DNA from: an uncultured Gammaproteobacteria bacterium
GTDB taxonomy: Bacteria; Pseudomonadota; Gammaproteobacteria; Pseudomonadales; Pseudohongiellaceae
Assembly: GCA_913060695.1 (NCBI GenBank)
Contig: CAJXUA010000003.1
Span: 62,001-126,000, forward strand
Length of the DNA: 64,000 nt
Direction: 5' to 3'
Shown here one piece after another: positions 55,845 through 64,000 of the stretch. The notes below the pieces were generated by a model, which worked only from the letters and a program-made list of their open reading frames with translations, was not told the DNA's origin and searched no databases. A program made the translations under genes and the position numbers. Position 1 is the stretch's first letter. The number at the start of each line of letters is the position of its first letter.

Positions 55845-56471
55845 CTACTGGCCCAACGCCATACATTCTCGGGATAGACTCTCGATCTCGTCCCACTGCT
55901 GCGCCTCGATTAGCTTCGTGTCCACCATCCAAGAGCCGCCTATACACAATACATTGGGCAGGGCCAAATAGTCGCGATAATTGTGCGTGCCTATACCCCC
56001 GGTCGGACAGAACTCCACGCCCGCGAAGGGTCCGGCAAACGCCTTGAGTAGTGGGATACCCCCTACCGCCTCGGCTGGGTAGAACTTGAAGCAACTATGC
56101 CCGCATTCACTGCCCTGGATGATTTCCGAGGGGGTACTCACGCCAGGTAGGAATGGCAGCCCAAGCGCGCTGGCTGCGGCCGATAAGCTTGGGCTCCAAC
56201 CTGGGCTGACTGCGAAGTCGACACCCGCCGCCGCGACCGCCTCCATATCCTGTGGAGTTCTAACAGTGCCGGCAGCCACGCAGAAGTCCGGCCGCGCAGC
56301 CTTGACGGCGCGAATAGCGGATAGAGCTGCCGGCGTGCGCAGTGTGATCTCCACTGCCAGTATGCCTCCTGCGGCTAAGGCGTCACAGACCGCTAGTGCC
56401 TGAGCCTCCGAGTTGACGGTCAGCACGGGCATCACCCTCACCTTCAATAACTGCTCTCTTATCGGGCTCAT
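55845..56471 (-). CDS. eda: KDPG aldolase
   Basis: The 208-residue class I aldolase splits 2-keto-3-deoxy-6-phosphogluconate into pyruvate and glyceraldehyde 3-phosphate, the last Entner-Doudoroff step. Motifs are VRVMPVLTV, AVEITLRTPAAL with the catalytic Glu, CVAAGTVRTPQD, AVSPGWSP, CFKFYPAEAVGG with the Schiff-base Lys, and CPTGGIG. It lies 43 bp after edd. Confidence 0.97.
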   Translation of the reverse strand: MSPIREQLLKVRVMPVLTVNSEAQALAVCDALAAGGILAVEITLRTPAALSAIRAVKAARPDFCVAAGTVRTPQDMEAVAAAGVDFAVSPGWSPSLSAAASALGLPFLPGVSTPSEIIQGSECGHSCFKFYPAEAVGGIPLLKAFAGPFAGVEFCPTGGIGTHNYRDYLALPNVLCIGGSWMVDTKLIEAQQWDEIESLSRECMALGQ

Positions 56472-56514
56472 CGCCTCGTCTCCAAAGGGTAAATGCTCAT
56501 GATCCTAACGAATA

Positions 56515-58341
56515 TTAAAATACCGAGGCGCCCGACTTCGCTGTGCTGCTGCATTGTCGGAAGCTGTCGAACAGCCCCCTGCCTAGGGTGCTACTAAGTT
56601 CGCGATCCTCCAAGCTCCAGTTCGCTTGAGCAGTCTCACGAGAGGCAAGCTCTGCCGCACTCAGCTGCACCTCGAGAGTCCCCGCATCGGCGTCCAAGGC
56701 GATGACATCACCATCCCTAATACGCGACAGTGGCCCCCCATCTAGAGCCTCTGGACTCATATGAATCGCCGCCGGCACCTTACCCGAGGCCCCCGACATG
56801 CGTCCGTCGGTAACGAGTGCAACCTTGAAGCCCTTATCCTGCAAGACTCCCAGGTGCGGGGTCAGCTGATGCAGCTCTGGCATGCCATTGGCTTTCGGTC
56901 CCTGGAATCGCACCACCGCGACGAAGTCCCTCTCGTACTGGCCACTCGCGAGCGCTGCCACCATGTCGTCCTGGTCGTCGAATACTACGCAGGGTGCCGT
57001 CACTTTACGGTGCTCTTTCTTCACAGAGGAAGTCTTGATAATGCCGATGCCCAAGTTGCCCTGCAGCAGGCGAATGCCGCTCTCTTGGTCGAAGGGTTCC
57101 GTAATCGGTCGCAGCACATCTGGTAGAGTCGATTCGGGCCTAGCATCCACCCACTCCAACTTGCCCTGTGCATCCAATTGCGGAGCCTTCACAAGGGGAT
57201 CTAAGCCATGCCCCATGAGCGAGTCCACATCCTCATTGAGCAGACCACCGGCGCGCAGTTCGCGGACCAAGAAGGCCATGCCACCGGCGCGCTGAAAGGC
57301 ATTAATATCCGCATCTCCGTTGGGGTAAACACGCACTAATAATGGCACCACTCGAGCCAGTTGATCGAAATCTTCCCACGTCAAGATAATACCCGCCGCG
57401 GCTGCCATCGCTACTAGATGCAGCGTGTGGTTCGTGGAGCCCCCTGTCGCGAGCAGGCCTACCAATGCGTTCACGATGCTCTCTTCCTTGACCATCGCAG
57501 AAAGAGGCAGGTGAGCCCCCTTCACGTCCGCGGCCGCGATTACGCGCAGCACGGTTTCCTTGGTGAGTGCAGCGCGCAGTGGATCCTCCGGATTGATAAA
57601 CGAGGCTCCCGGTAGCTGCACCCCTAACATCTCCATCAAGACCTGATTACTATTGGCGGTGCCGTAAAAAGTGCAGGTGCCGGGGCTATGGTAGGAGGCG
57701 GACTCGGCGGCCAACAGCTCTTCTTTCGTCGCAAGGCCCTGCGCATAACGCTGGCGCACTGCGGCCTTTTCCTTATTCGGAATACCCGAGGGCATCGGAC
57801 CGGCGGGAATGAAACCGGCGGGCAGATGCCCGAACTGCAAGGCTCCTATCATCATGCCCGGCACGATCTTGTCGCATACGCCAAGGCAGAGGACGCCATC
57901 AAATAGATTGTGACTAAGACTGATCGCCGTGGACATCGCAATGACATCGCGGCTGAACAGGCTTAGCTCCATACCCGCCTGTCCTTGGGTCACGCCATCG
58001 CACATCGCAGGCACTCCTCCGGCGACTTGCGCGCTCGAACCTAGGCCTCGCGCAACCTCTTTGATCAATGAAGGATAGTGCTCTAGGGGCTGATGCGCTG
58101 AGAGCATGTCATTAAATGCAGTGACGATCCCTAAGTTGGCACTCTGCATAAGACGAATCGTCTGCTTGTCAGTCTCACCGCAGGCGGCAAAGCCATGGGC
58201 GAGATTGCCGCAGGAGAGCTTGCGTCGCGGTGGTAATTCGTCGCGGGTGCGTTGCATGCGCTTCAGGTAGAGATGACGCGCTCGGCTACTGCGCTCACGG
58301 ATAGCGCCGGTGACTGCTTCGATTACTGCGTGCATGTTCAA
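56515..58341 (-). CDS. edd: 6-phosphogluconate dehydratase
   Basis: The 608-residue IlvD/Edd-family enzyme dehydrates 6-phosphogluconate to KDPG. Cysteines for the [4Fe-4S] cluster appear in [24 protein letters not shown] and [32 protein letters not shown] marks the family, and [20 protein letters not shown] is also typical. It is 5 bp after pgl and followed by eda, the classic order. The length matches the E. coli enzyme (603). Confidence 0.97.
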   Translation of the reverse strand: MNMHAVIEAVTGAIRERSSRARHLYLKRMQRTRDELPPRRKLSCGNLAHGFAACGETDKQTIRLMQSANLGIVTAFNDMLSAHQPLEHYPSLIKEVARGLGSSAQVAGGVPAMCDGVTQGQAGMELSLFSRDVIAMSTAISLSHNLFDGVLCLGVCDKIVPGMMIGALQFGHLPAGFIPAGPMPSGIPNKEKAAVRQRYAQGLATKEELLAAESASYHSPGTCTFYGTANSNQVLMEMLGVQLPGASFINPEDPLRAALTKETVLRVIAAADVKGAHLPLSAMVKEESIVNALVGLLATGGSTNHTLHLVAMAAAAGIILTWEDFDQLARVVPLLVRVYPNGDADINAFQRAGGMAFLVRELRAGGLLNEDVDSLMGHGLDPLVKAPQLDAQGKLEWVDARPESTLPDVLRPITEPFDQESGIRLLQGNLGIGIIKTSSVKKEHRKVTAPCVVFDDQDDMVAALASGQYERDFVAVVRFQGPKANGMPELHQLTPHLGVLQDKGFKVALVTDGRMSGASGKVPAAIHMSPEALDGGPLSRIRDGDVIALDADAGTLEVQLSAAELASRETAQANWSLEDRELSSTLGRGLFDSFRQCSSTAKSGASVF

Positions 58342-58346
58342 CTCCT

Positions 58347-59048
58347 CTAGTCTTGGTCCGCGTAGAAAATTTCCATCATAACTTTGGCTTGGTGCAGCAC
58401 TGCTCGCACTGGAAGCTCCGTCACGGGGCCAGCGACGTTAGCCGCCTCTAATACCTGTCTCTTCTTCGCGCCGATGATGTGCAGAAACAATTGCCTAGCG
58501 CCGAGTAGTGCCGACAAACTCAGGGTCATACGCGGGTATGGCGCGTTCGGTGGAGCAATGCCACAGCAGATTCTTTGCTCTGACTCGAGGGCCTCAGCAA
58601 GGCCATCAGCCAAGGGGAAGAAGGAAGCCGTGTGACCATCCTCCCCCATTCCTAATACAACCACGTCCAATGGCATCACCTCTTCAAGCAGTTTTGCCTC
58701 CACTTCCAGCACGGCCGCGAATGGATCCTCTGTATCGGTCTTCAAGCCTATAAACCTAGCCTTCGCGGCATAATCCCGCAGGAGGTGTTGGCGCACTAGC
58801 CGCGCATTGGAATCGGGGTGAGTCTCCGGTACCCAGCGCTCGTCCACGAGAGTAACTACAATTTTTGACCATGGTATGTCTATGTTGGCCAAGGCGCGAA
58901 AAAGACTCACCGGCGTGCTGCCGCCGGACACCACTAGGCTTGCGTTACCGCGCTCGGCGATAGCGTCAAGTAAAGACTGAGCGATGCGCCGTGACAAGGC
59001 CTTCACCAATTCATTGTTATGGCTGTATTGGTGCAACATCCACGTCAT
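58347..59048 (-). CDS. pgl: 6-phosphogluconolactonase
   Basis: The 233-residue NagB/SOL-family lactonase hydrolyses 6-phosphogluconolactone. Motifs are LVVSGGSTPVSLFRALANIDIPWSKIVVTLVDERWVPETHPDSN (read in parts) and VVLGMGEDGHTASFFPLADGL. It is the first gene of the cluster, with GGAG before the ATG. Glucose-6-phosphate dehydrogenase (zwf), which usually precedes pgl, is absent here. Its promoter should lie in the 167-bp space shared with the divergent marR gene; I found no firm HexR-type site. Confidence 0.95.
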   Translation of the reverse strand: MTWMLHQYSHNNELVKALSRRIAQSLLDAIAERGNASLVVSGGSTPVSLFRALANIDIPWSKIVVTLVDERWVPETHPDSNARLVRQHLLRDYAAKARFIGLKTDTEDPFAAVLEVEAKLLEEVMPLDVVVLGMGEDGHTASFFPLADGLAEALESEQRICCGIAPPNAPYPRMTLSLSALLGARQLFLHIIGAKKRQVLEAANVAGPVTELPVRAVLHQAKVMMEIFYADQD

Positions 59049-59176
59049 GACCTACTCCTACGAAATTCAGTCGTCATTGGGATATCCGAATAATGAAAAG
59101 AAGAATGAGTTAAGTGTAAGCAACTCTCTTGCCAGCTTATGTGACTACATCCTTTTAAGCCAATACTGAATGGCTA

Positions 59177-59205
59177 TTGAACAATATAGTAAGCTAGCTT
59201 ATTAT
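59177..59205 (+). promoter_or_regulatory. Sigma-70 promoter of the marR-emrAB operon
   Basis: TTGAAC (59177-59182), a 17-base spacer and TATTAT (59200-59205) form a good promoter. The expected transcript would start near 59212, leaving only a few bases before the marR ATG at 59216, and no Shine-Dalgarno is present, so the message may be leaderless or nearly so. Confidence 0.7.
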
Positions 59206-59207
59206 AT
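59184..59207. promoter_or_regulatory. MarR-type operator palindrome
   Basis: A 24-base palindrome with one mismatched pair, centred on AAGCTAGCTT (59191-59200), covers the promoter spacer and -10 box of the marR gene. Its size and AT-rich arms fit MarR dimer sites. Binding there would block the promoter, so autoregulation of the efflux operon is expected. Confidence 0.75.
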
Positions 59208-59215
59208 GCTTCATT

Positions 59216-59683
59216 ATGAATAAAAACTTCGATAAGAGTTTCGGTTTCGCCATCCACGACGTCGCCCGCCTATTGCGGCTCAGTTTCGATCGCCAAGCGG
59301 CGAACACGGGGCTGACAAGGGCGCAGTGGTCTGTCTTGGCGCATCTGCACAGCGGTAACGGGGTGCAGCAGAAAACTCTAGCCAAGGTAATGGACATTAC
59401 GCCCATTACCCTCGCGCGCCACCTTGACCGCTTAGAGGTCGATGCCTGGATCGAGCGCCGCGATGACCCGGAAGATCGCCGGGCCAAACGCGTGTTCTTG
59501 AACCCTAAGGCGAGTCCCATGATAGAGATGCTAAGTACCCTTGGTCAGAGCGTTCGCGCTCAGGCCATGACTGGCATCAGCTCTGCGGACGAGGAATTAT
59601 TTATGCGGGTTCTCCTGCAGATACGCGCGAATCTCTGTGTCGCCAATAATGGCCCGGACACTTCTAAAAGCAGCGAAAACTAA
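59216..59683 (+). CDS. MarR-family transcriptional regulator
   Basis: The 155-residue winged-helix regulator has the MarR core LTRAQWSVLAHLHSGNGVQQKTLAKVMDITPITLARHLDRLEVDAWIERRDDPEDRRAKRVFL (residues ~35-97, read in parts) with the wing DPEDRRAKR. It probably represses its own operon, which goes on to emrA and emrB, and is released by toxic aromatic compounds as in EmrR/MarR. A 24-bp palindrome over its promoter is the likely operator. Confidence 0.93.
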   Translation: MNKNFDKSFGFAIHDVARLLRLSFDRQAANTGLTRAQWSVLAHLHSGNGVQQKTLAKVMDITPITLARHLDRLEVDAWIERRDDPEDRRAKRVFLNPKASPMIEMLSTLGQSVRAQAMTGISSADEELFMRVLLQIRANLCVANNGPDTSKSSEN

Positions 59684-59701
59684 TTGAGTGAGGTTATAAC
59701 C

Positions 59702-60736
59702 ATGAAAGCCAATGTTGCTATCCGCAACCTAATGTTATTGATCCTAGGTCCGGCAGTCATCGCCGGGGTTTCCCTATGGATCTACTTACAGGGCGGCCGC
59801 TTCGTCAGTACCGACAACGCCTATGTAAAGACAGAGATCGTCTCCGTAAGCAGTGAGATCACTGGCCGTGTCGTAGAGGTCATTCCTCGTGACAATGAGC
59901 GGGTTAGCAAGGGACAGTTATTGTTCCGCTTGGATGACCAGCCCTATCGCATCGCACTTGCCAAGGCCGAGGCAAATCTTGCCAACATCCGCGGCAGCAT
60001 CGAGAGCGAGAAGGCCGACTATCTCAGCGATAAACTCGCCATCGATAATGCCAACACCGATCTAACGTTCCGCCTCAAGGAGATGGAGCGTATTCGCAAA
60101 CTAGTAGAGACACGCTCTATTCCAGCGGCGCAATTCGACCAAGCCGAATACGCTTGGCGCAGCGCTAGCAATGCATTGGATAACCGTACACAGTCCCTAC
60201 AGGCCGCCCGGGCTCGCTTGATCGATCCAGACCTGCCTACAGAGCAGCACCCGCGCTACCTGCAGGCCCTCGCTGAGCTGGAGAAGAGCAAACTAGATAT
60301 CAATCACCTAGAGATTCGCGCACCAGCCGATGGCGTCGCAGTCAATGTCGCGGTGCACGAGGGTGAATATGTAATCGCGGGCTCCTCCTTGGTCAGCCTA
60401 GTCGACGACAAAAATATGTGGCTAGAGGCTAATTTCAAGGAGACCGACCTGACGTGGGTTCGCCCCGGCCAAGTGGTCAACGTTAGCATCGATGCATTCC
60501 CCGGTGAGACTTGGGCGGCGCGAGTCTCCGGCATCATGCCCGCCACAGGCTCTGAGTTCTCTCTTCTGCCCGCGCAAAACAGCTCAGGTAATTGGATTAA
60601 AGTGGTGCAACGCATCCGCGTCAACATCACCCTAGACGACTATAACCGCGAGCTGCCGATCTCCGCTGGAATGAGCGCAGTCGTCGACATCGACACCGGC
60701 CGCAGTCGCACGCTTCCTTGGGTTGCGGCGAACTAA
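59702..60736 (+). CDS. emrA: EmrA-type membrane fusion protein
   Basis: The 344-residue HlyD-family adaptor has one N-terminal membrane span (LMLLILGPAVIAGVSLWIYL), a lipoyl/barrel start STDNAYVKTEIVSVSSEITGRVVEV, a coiled-coil hairpin at ~residues 85-195 and the return half DINHLEIRAPADGVAVNVAVHEGEYV (read in parts). It links the inner-membrane pump to an outer-membrane TolC-type channel, not encoded here. ATG 59702 has GAGG 8 bases upstream; the frame opens 18 bases earlier at a TTG. It is 18 bp after marR and 15 bp before emrB. Confidence 0.92.
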   Translation: MKANVAIRNLMLLILGPAVIAGVSLWIYLQGGRFVSTDNAYVKTEIVSVSSEITGRVVEVIPRDNERVSKGQLLFRLDDQPYRIALAKAEANLANIRGSIESEKADYLSDKLAIDNANTDLTFRLKEMERIRKLVETRSIPAAQFDQAEYAWRSASNALDNRTQSLQAARARLIDPDLPTEQHPRYLQALAELEKSKLDINHLEIRAPADGVAVNVAVHEGEYVIAGSSLVSLVDDKNMWLEANFKETDLTWVRPGQVVNVSIDAFPGETWAARVSGIMPATGSEFSLLPAQNSSGNWIKVVQRIRVNITLDDYNRELPISAGMSAVVDIDTGRSRTLPWVAAN

Positions 60737-60751
60737 GCGCGGGAGTAACGA

Positions 60752-62278
60752 ATGTCTAGCGCAACGCAGGAAGCCAAGCCAGGCGAGATCGCCTTTCGTG
60801 GCCTAATTACGCTATCGATAATGTTGGCCACCATCATGCAGGTGCTCGACACGACGATCGCGAACGTGGCGCTGCCCCATATGCAGGGCAGCCTCACGGC
60901 GACCCAAGAGCAGATCACTTGGGTGCTAACCTCCTATATCGTAGCCTCCGCAATCATGACTCTGCCCACAGCTTGGCTAGCAGGCCGCTTCGGTCGCAAG
61001 CGCGTTTTTCTAGTCACCGTGGGCGGCTTTACCATAAGCTCAGTGCTATGTGGCATGGCAAATTCATTAGAACAAATGGTTTTATTCCGCATCTTACAGG
61101 GCTGCTTCGGCGCAGCCCTCGTGCCCTTGGCACAAGCCACGATGCTCGACATCAATCCGCGCGAGAATCACGGCAAGGCTATGGCGATGTGGGGCATGGG
61201 CGTCATGATCGGCCCAATTCTTGGCCCTACGTTAGGCGGTTGGCTAACCGAGTCCTATAACTGGAGGTGGGTATTTTATATCAATCTTCCTCTGGGTATC
61301 ATTGCCTTCCTAGGCATGCTGTTCTTCATGCCCGATTCTGACCGCGTGAAGCGCCCCTTCGATACCTTCGGCTTCCTAATGCTAACCGTGATCATCGGCA
61401 GCGCGCAGTTGCTCATGGACCGCGGCGAACATGCCGGATGGTTCGGCTCCCGCGAGATCCTGCTGTACTGCGCATTAGCTGGCTCCGCACTGTGGATGTA
61501 TATCGTGCACTCGATGCGCACCGAGCACCCCTTCCTCACACCCGCAATCTTCAAAGATCGCAATTTGATGACGAGCCTAGTGTTCATATTTTTCATCGGC
61601 ATCATCCTGCTAGCGACGATGGCCTTGCTGCCACCTTACATGCAGAACCTGATGGGCTACCCCGTGTTGGACGTCGGTATTATTATGGCACCGCGTGGCA
61701 TAGGGACGATGATCGCCATGATGATAGTCGGCAAAATAAGCAATCAGTTCGACGCGCGCGTATTGATTCTATTCGGCCTTGGCTGCACCGCGGGCTCGCT
61801 GTTCGCGATGACGGGTTTCAGCACCTATGTGCCTCCCCATACACTCGTCTGGACTGGCATGATGCAAGGCTTTGGCCTTGGATTTATCTTCGTGCCTTTA
61901 AGCACAGTCGCTAACGCCACTCTACCAACTCAATACCGTGCAGAGGGCGCCAGTGTCTTTAGCCTAAGCCGCAATATGGGCAGCAGTGTGGGGATATCTC
62001 TGGTGATGACTGTTCTAAGTCGCAACATGGCCACGAACCATGCCTATCTCACTGAGAATATTACTAGCGCAAGGCTTGGTATTGGTTTAAATCAAGTGCC
62101 TCAAGCAATGTTAGAAAATGCCGGCGGCATGTTGGCGATGCTTGACGCAGAAGTTACGCGTCAAGCTGCCACAATCGCATATATAAATGATTTCAAATTA
62201 ATGATGTGGGTAGTGTTGGCTGTCTCGCCCCTCGTGCTGTTTTTGCGCAAGCGAGTTCCACTGCCAACGCCAGCCTAA
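60752..62278 (+). CDS. emrB: EmrB-type MFS drug efflux pump (DHA2)
   Basis: The 508-residue major-facilitator protein has about 14 membrane spans, the DHA2 length. Motif C-like MGVMIGPILGPTLGGWL and the start IMQVLDTTIANVALPHMQGSL, ITWVLTSYIVASAIMTLPTAWLAGRFGRKR (read in parts) are typical of EmrB/QacA. It exports hydrophobic toxicants with EmrA using the proton gradient. GGGAG precedes the ATG. It ends 12 bp from the convergent cytochrome gene. Confidence 0.95.
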   Translation: MSSATQEAKPGEIAFRGLITLSIMLATIMQVLDTTIANVALPHMQGSLTATQEQITWVLTSYIVASAIMTLPTAWLAGRFGRKRVFLVTVGGFTISSVLCGMANSLEQMVLFRILQGCFGAALVPLAQATMLDINPRENHGKAMAMWGMGVMIGPILGPTLGGWLTESYNWRWVFYINLPLGIIAFLGMLFFMPDSDRVKRPFDTFGFLMLTVIIGSAQLLMDRGEHAGWFGSREILLYCALAGSALWMYIVHSMRTEHPFLTPAIFKDRNLMTSLVFIFFIGIILLATMALLPPYMQNLMGYPVLDVGIIMAPRGIGTMIAMMIVGKISNQFDARVLILFGLGCTAGSLFAMTGFSTYVPPHTLVWTGMMQGFGLGFIFVPLSTVANATLPTQYRAEGASVFSLSRNMGSSVGISLVMTVLSRNMATNHAYLTENITSARLGIGLNQVPQAMLENAGGMLAMLDAEVTRQAATIAYINDFKLMMWVVLAVSPLVLFLRKRVPLPTPA

Positions 62279-62290
62279 CTATCGCGCTTG

Positions 62291-62716
62291 TCACTTAGGC
62301 AGGTAGATGTTGTGACACCCCTCGCACGGGGCGTACATCAGGTCGTTACCGGCGTTGAACATAGCCTCTTCGTCGTGGTTCTGTATGGCTAATTGCGCAC
62401 TGCGCGCCGCGCCAATCAATTGCTGTACAAAACCCTGCCAATCCTCGTTCTGTGCCTGCTGCGCGTAGACCCCATCGGCCCCGCCTTGCGCCGTGAGCTG
62501 TGCGGCGGCGATTACCACATTAGCGGCTTGATCTAGCTCCAACCATTGCGTATCGCTCTTGATATCGTACGCGCCCCATATTTTATTCGTCGCAGGTGCA
62601 ATCACGCCCACCATGATCTCGCGCATATTGAGACCATCGCTCTGTGCAGCCCAAGCAGAGCAAACCATACCAAGCCCAACACTCGCTGCGAGTCCTATTT
62701 TTAGCCAATGTGACAT
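62291..62716 (-). CDS. Cytochrome c'/c556-like exported protein
   Basis: The 141-residue periplasmic protein has a signal peptide (MSHWLKIGLAASVGLGMVCSAWA) and a single C-terminal haem-binding motif CEGCH (residues ~131-135), the position expected for a four-helix cytochrome c' or c556. It probably binds one haem c; a role in electron transfer or gas binding cannot be decided. The start at 62716 has AGGGG 5 bases upstream; the open frame extends to 62737. It is a single gene convergent with emrB. Confidence 0.85.
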   Translation of the reverse strand: MSHWLKIGLAASVGLGMVCSAWAAQSDGLNMREIMVGVIAPATNKIWGAYDIKSDTQWLELDQAANVVIAAAQLTAQGGADGVYAQQAQNEDWQGFVQQLIGAARSAQLAIQNHDEEAMFNAGNDLMYAPCEGCHNIYLPK

Positions 62717-63057
62717 AAATCCCCTAACAAGCATCAAATAGTGGTTTTCCTGAGGCCACTAGGTCCTCATCAATGTACCTCAACAAACTTGGGTCTTCGC
62801 CCTCTCCTTTTGCCCCAAAAATCCCGACGATGGTCGAAGTATGGCAGCTCAGACATGGTAAATCCGCCAGTGTGCAAGATAATGACAGTATTCCGGTCGC
62901 TCTCCTAGTTAGTCAACGAGGGTCCAATGCCATTGCAGGATGCGCAAGCACAGCAAAAAAGTTTAACTTTTGGCGCTAAGGTAACAACGGAAATCAACGG
63001 GATGCGCGTATGTACATCCCAGACAAACCAATTAATTCCTTTTTTGAGACTTTGCCG
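62717..63057. other. 341-bp divergent intergenic region
   Basis: This space separates the cytochrome gene (minus) from the MacA-like gene (plus) and should hold both promoters. The only structure I see is the palindrome AAAAGTTTAACTTTT at 62957-62971, which may be an operator for the MacA gene. Short open frames inside lack ribosome sites or recognisable domains and are not called. Confidence 0.6.
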
Positions 63058-64000
63058 ATGGATTCGCGAGATACAATAAACGCCGACACTCAAGACTCTC
63101 CCCTAATTGCCCCTCCTTCGCGCAAGAAGCGCAAGAGTCGGTGGCCGATGGTGCTTATCGTTCTAGCACTTGCAGGAGGCAGCATTTATTACCTCAACTC
63201 TGAGGAAGCAACCGTAGCTGACCAGCCGCTGGTTTCGACGGTCGAGATTGGCAGCATCATCAACACCATCTCCTCCGCTGGCACCGTCAAACCGAGCAAC
63301 TTCGTTGATGTCGGCGCGCAGGTATCCGGCCAACTAGAGAAACTCTATGTCGAGGTCGGCGACGTCGTCGAGGAAGGTCAAATTCTCGCAGAGATCGACG
63401 CCCGCTCCCAACAGAGCCGCGTCGATGCCAGCCGTTCCGCCATCGAGGCACAAGAGGCACAAATCGCTTCGCGCCGCGCCTCCCTACAGCTCGCTAGGAC
63501 CAATAAGGAGCGTCAGGAACGCCTCATGGCCGCCAATGCCACCAGTCAGCAAGACTTCGACACTGCCGTTTCGAACCTCGCCAACGCCGAGGCTAGCCTG
63601 ATTCAACTAGAGAAGCAGATTCAGCAGTCCCGCGCGAGCTTACTCTCCGATGAGACCGAACTGGAATACACTCGAATTTATGCACCGCTTGCCGGCACAG
63701 TGGTCTCTATTGAGATGAACGAAGGCCGTACCCTTAACGCCAATCAAAACGCACCTACAATCCTGCGCATTGCCGACCTTTCCCTAATGACTGTAGAGGC
63801 CGAGATATCAGAGGCCGACATCGGTAGCTTGAAGAAAGGCATGGAAATCTATTTCACTACCTTGAGTGGCGGTACACGCCGATGGACCGGCGAACTACGG
63901 CAGATCCTGCCTACTCCGGTAGTGACCAGCAATGTGGTGCTGTATACCGGACTTTTCGACGTTCAGAACCAAGATGGCACTCTATTGCCCGAGATGACCG
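63058..64000 (+). CDS. macA: MacA-type periplasmic adaptor, 5' part
   Basis: The first 314 codons of an RND/ABC adaptor are present; the window ends before the stop. It has a basic head, one membrane span (WPMVLIVLALAGGSIYYL), then GSIINTISSAGTVKPSNFVDVGAQVSGQLEKLYVEVGDVVEEGQILAEID (read in parts), an alpha-hairpin, ELEYTRIYAPLAGTVVSIEMNEGRTL and LSLMTVEAEISEADIGSLKKGMEIYF. These match MacA, partner of the MacB ABC transporter, which exports macrolides and other large molecules. The start ATG at 63058 follows a weak GAGA. A macB gene is expected just outside the window. Confidence 0.92.
   Translation, partial: MDSRDTINADTQDSPLIAPPSRKKRKSRWPMVLIVLALAGGSIYYLNSEEATVADQPLVSTVEIGSIINTISSAGTVKPSNFVDVGAQVSGQLEKLYVEVGDVVEEGQILAEIDARSQQSRVDASRSAIEAQEAQIASRRASLQLARTNKERQERLMAANATSQQDFDTAVSNLANAEASLIQLEKQIQQSRASLLSDETELEYTRIYAPLAGTVVSIEMNEGRTLNANQNAPTILRIADLSLMTVEAEISEADIGSLKKGMEIYFTTLSGGTRRWTGELRQILPTPVVTSNVVLYTGLFDVQNQDGTLLPEMT

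Noticed and set aside
62957-62971. Palindrome AAAAGTTTAACTTTT as a rho-independent terminator
   Set aside because: It has no GC stem and lies between divergent genes, so a terminator makes no sense; kept only as a possible operator.

Overview
The window is 64 kb of a dense chromosome from a Gram-negative bacterium. The gene content points to a free-living, probably marine gammaproteobacterium. Typical markers are the mnmA-hflD-purB-roxA block, rlmI, cmoM, thrH, cysH beside cysB, an MsrA of the E. coli type and an Entner-Doudoroff cluster. A placement near Cellvibrionales/Alteromonadales is a guess from gene content only. I found no tRNA, rRNA, CRISPR array, prophage or transposase gene. Lipoprotein signals, TPR/beta-barrel and secretin-type proteins, two ECF sigma factors and several efflux proteins fit a diderm heterotroph.

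Layout. 1-1650: the end of an O-methyltransferase gene, then a MAPEG protein and a persulfide dioxygenase-rhodanese fusion. 1744-6116: a minus-strand ECF sigma / zinc anti-sigma locus followed by two secreted low-complexity acidic proteins and a TPR-beta-barrel outer-membrane protein. This is the least familiar part of the window and my main candidate for an undescribed system. 6184-9060: a CBS protein, an exported thioredoxin-fold protein, and a DUF547 protein divergent from a second ECF sigma / mini anti-sigma pair. 9195-13303: a DUF5916 outer-membrane protein and a DNA photolyase. 13320-17445: a REP-like palindrome, trpE, rpe, a 618-bp gene-free stretch with two inverted copies of a structured repeat, and moaE/moaD/moaC.

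17625-24641 is a plus-strand run: nudix, mnmA, hflD, purB, roxA, a secretin-N protein and pabB. 24660-29431 holds thrH, APS reductase cysH convergent with cysB, a 5'-nucleotidase and a patatin. 29413-36576 holds msrA, argD, a PAS/GAF/GGDEF diguanylate cyclase, glpE-type rhodanese, a small unknown gene, mtnC and rlmI. 36622-42955 holds cmoM, an M16 lipoprotein peptidase, a DMT exporter and a dynamin-like GTPase.

43029-59048 is a ten-gene, minus-strand carbohydrate supercluster read pgl-edd-eda-glk-malQ-glgB-glgX-glgP-glgC-glgA. It joins glycogen synthesis and breakdown to the Entner-Doudoroff route with only short gaps or overlaps. 59216-62278 is a marR-emrA-emrB drug-efflux operon with a clear operator/promoter. 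62291-64000 holds a cytochrome c'-like protein and the start of a MacA-type adaptor cut by the window end.

Several start codons were moved from the longest open frame to sites with a Shine-Dalgarno and family-consistent length (for example rpe, moaD, moaE, thrH, cysB, msrA, glgX). All functional names come from reading motifs; no database search was run.
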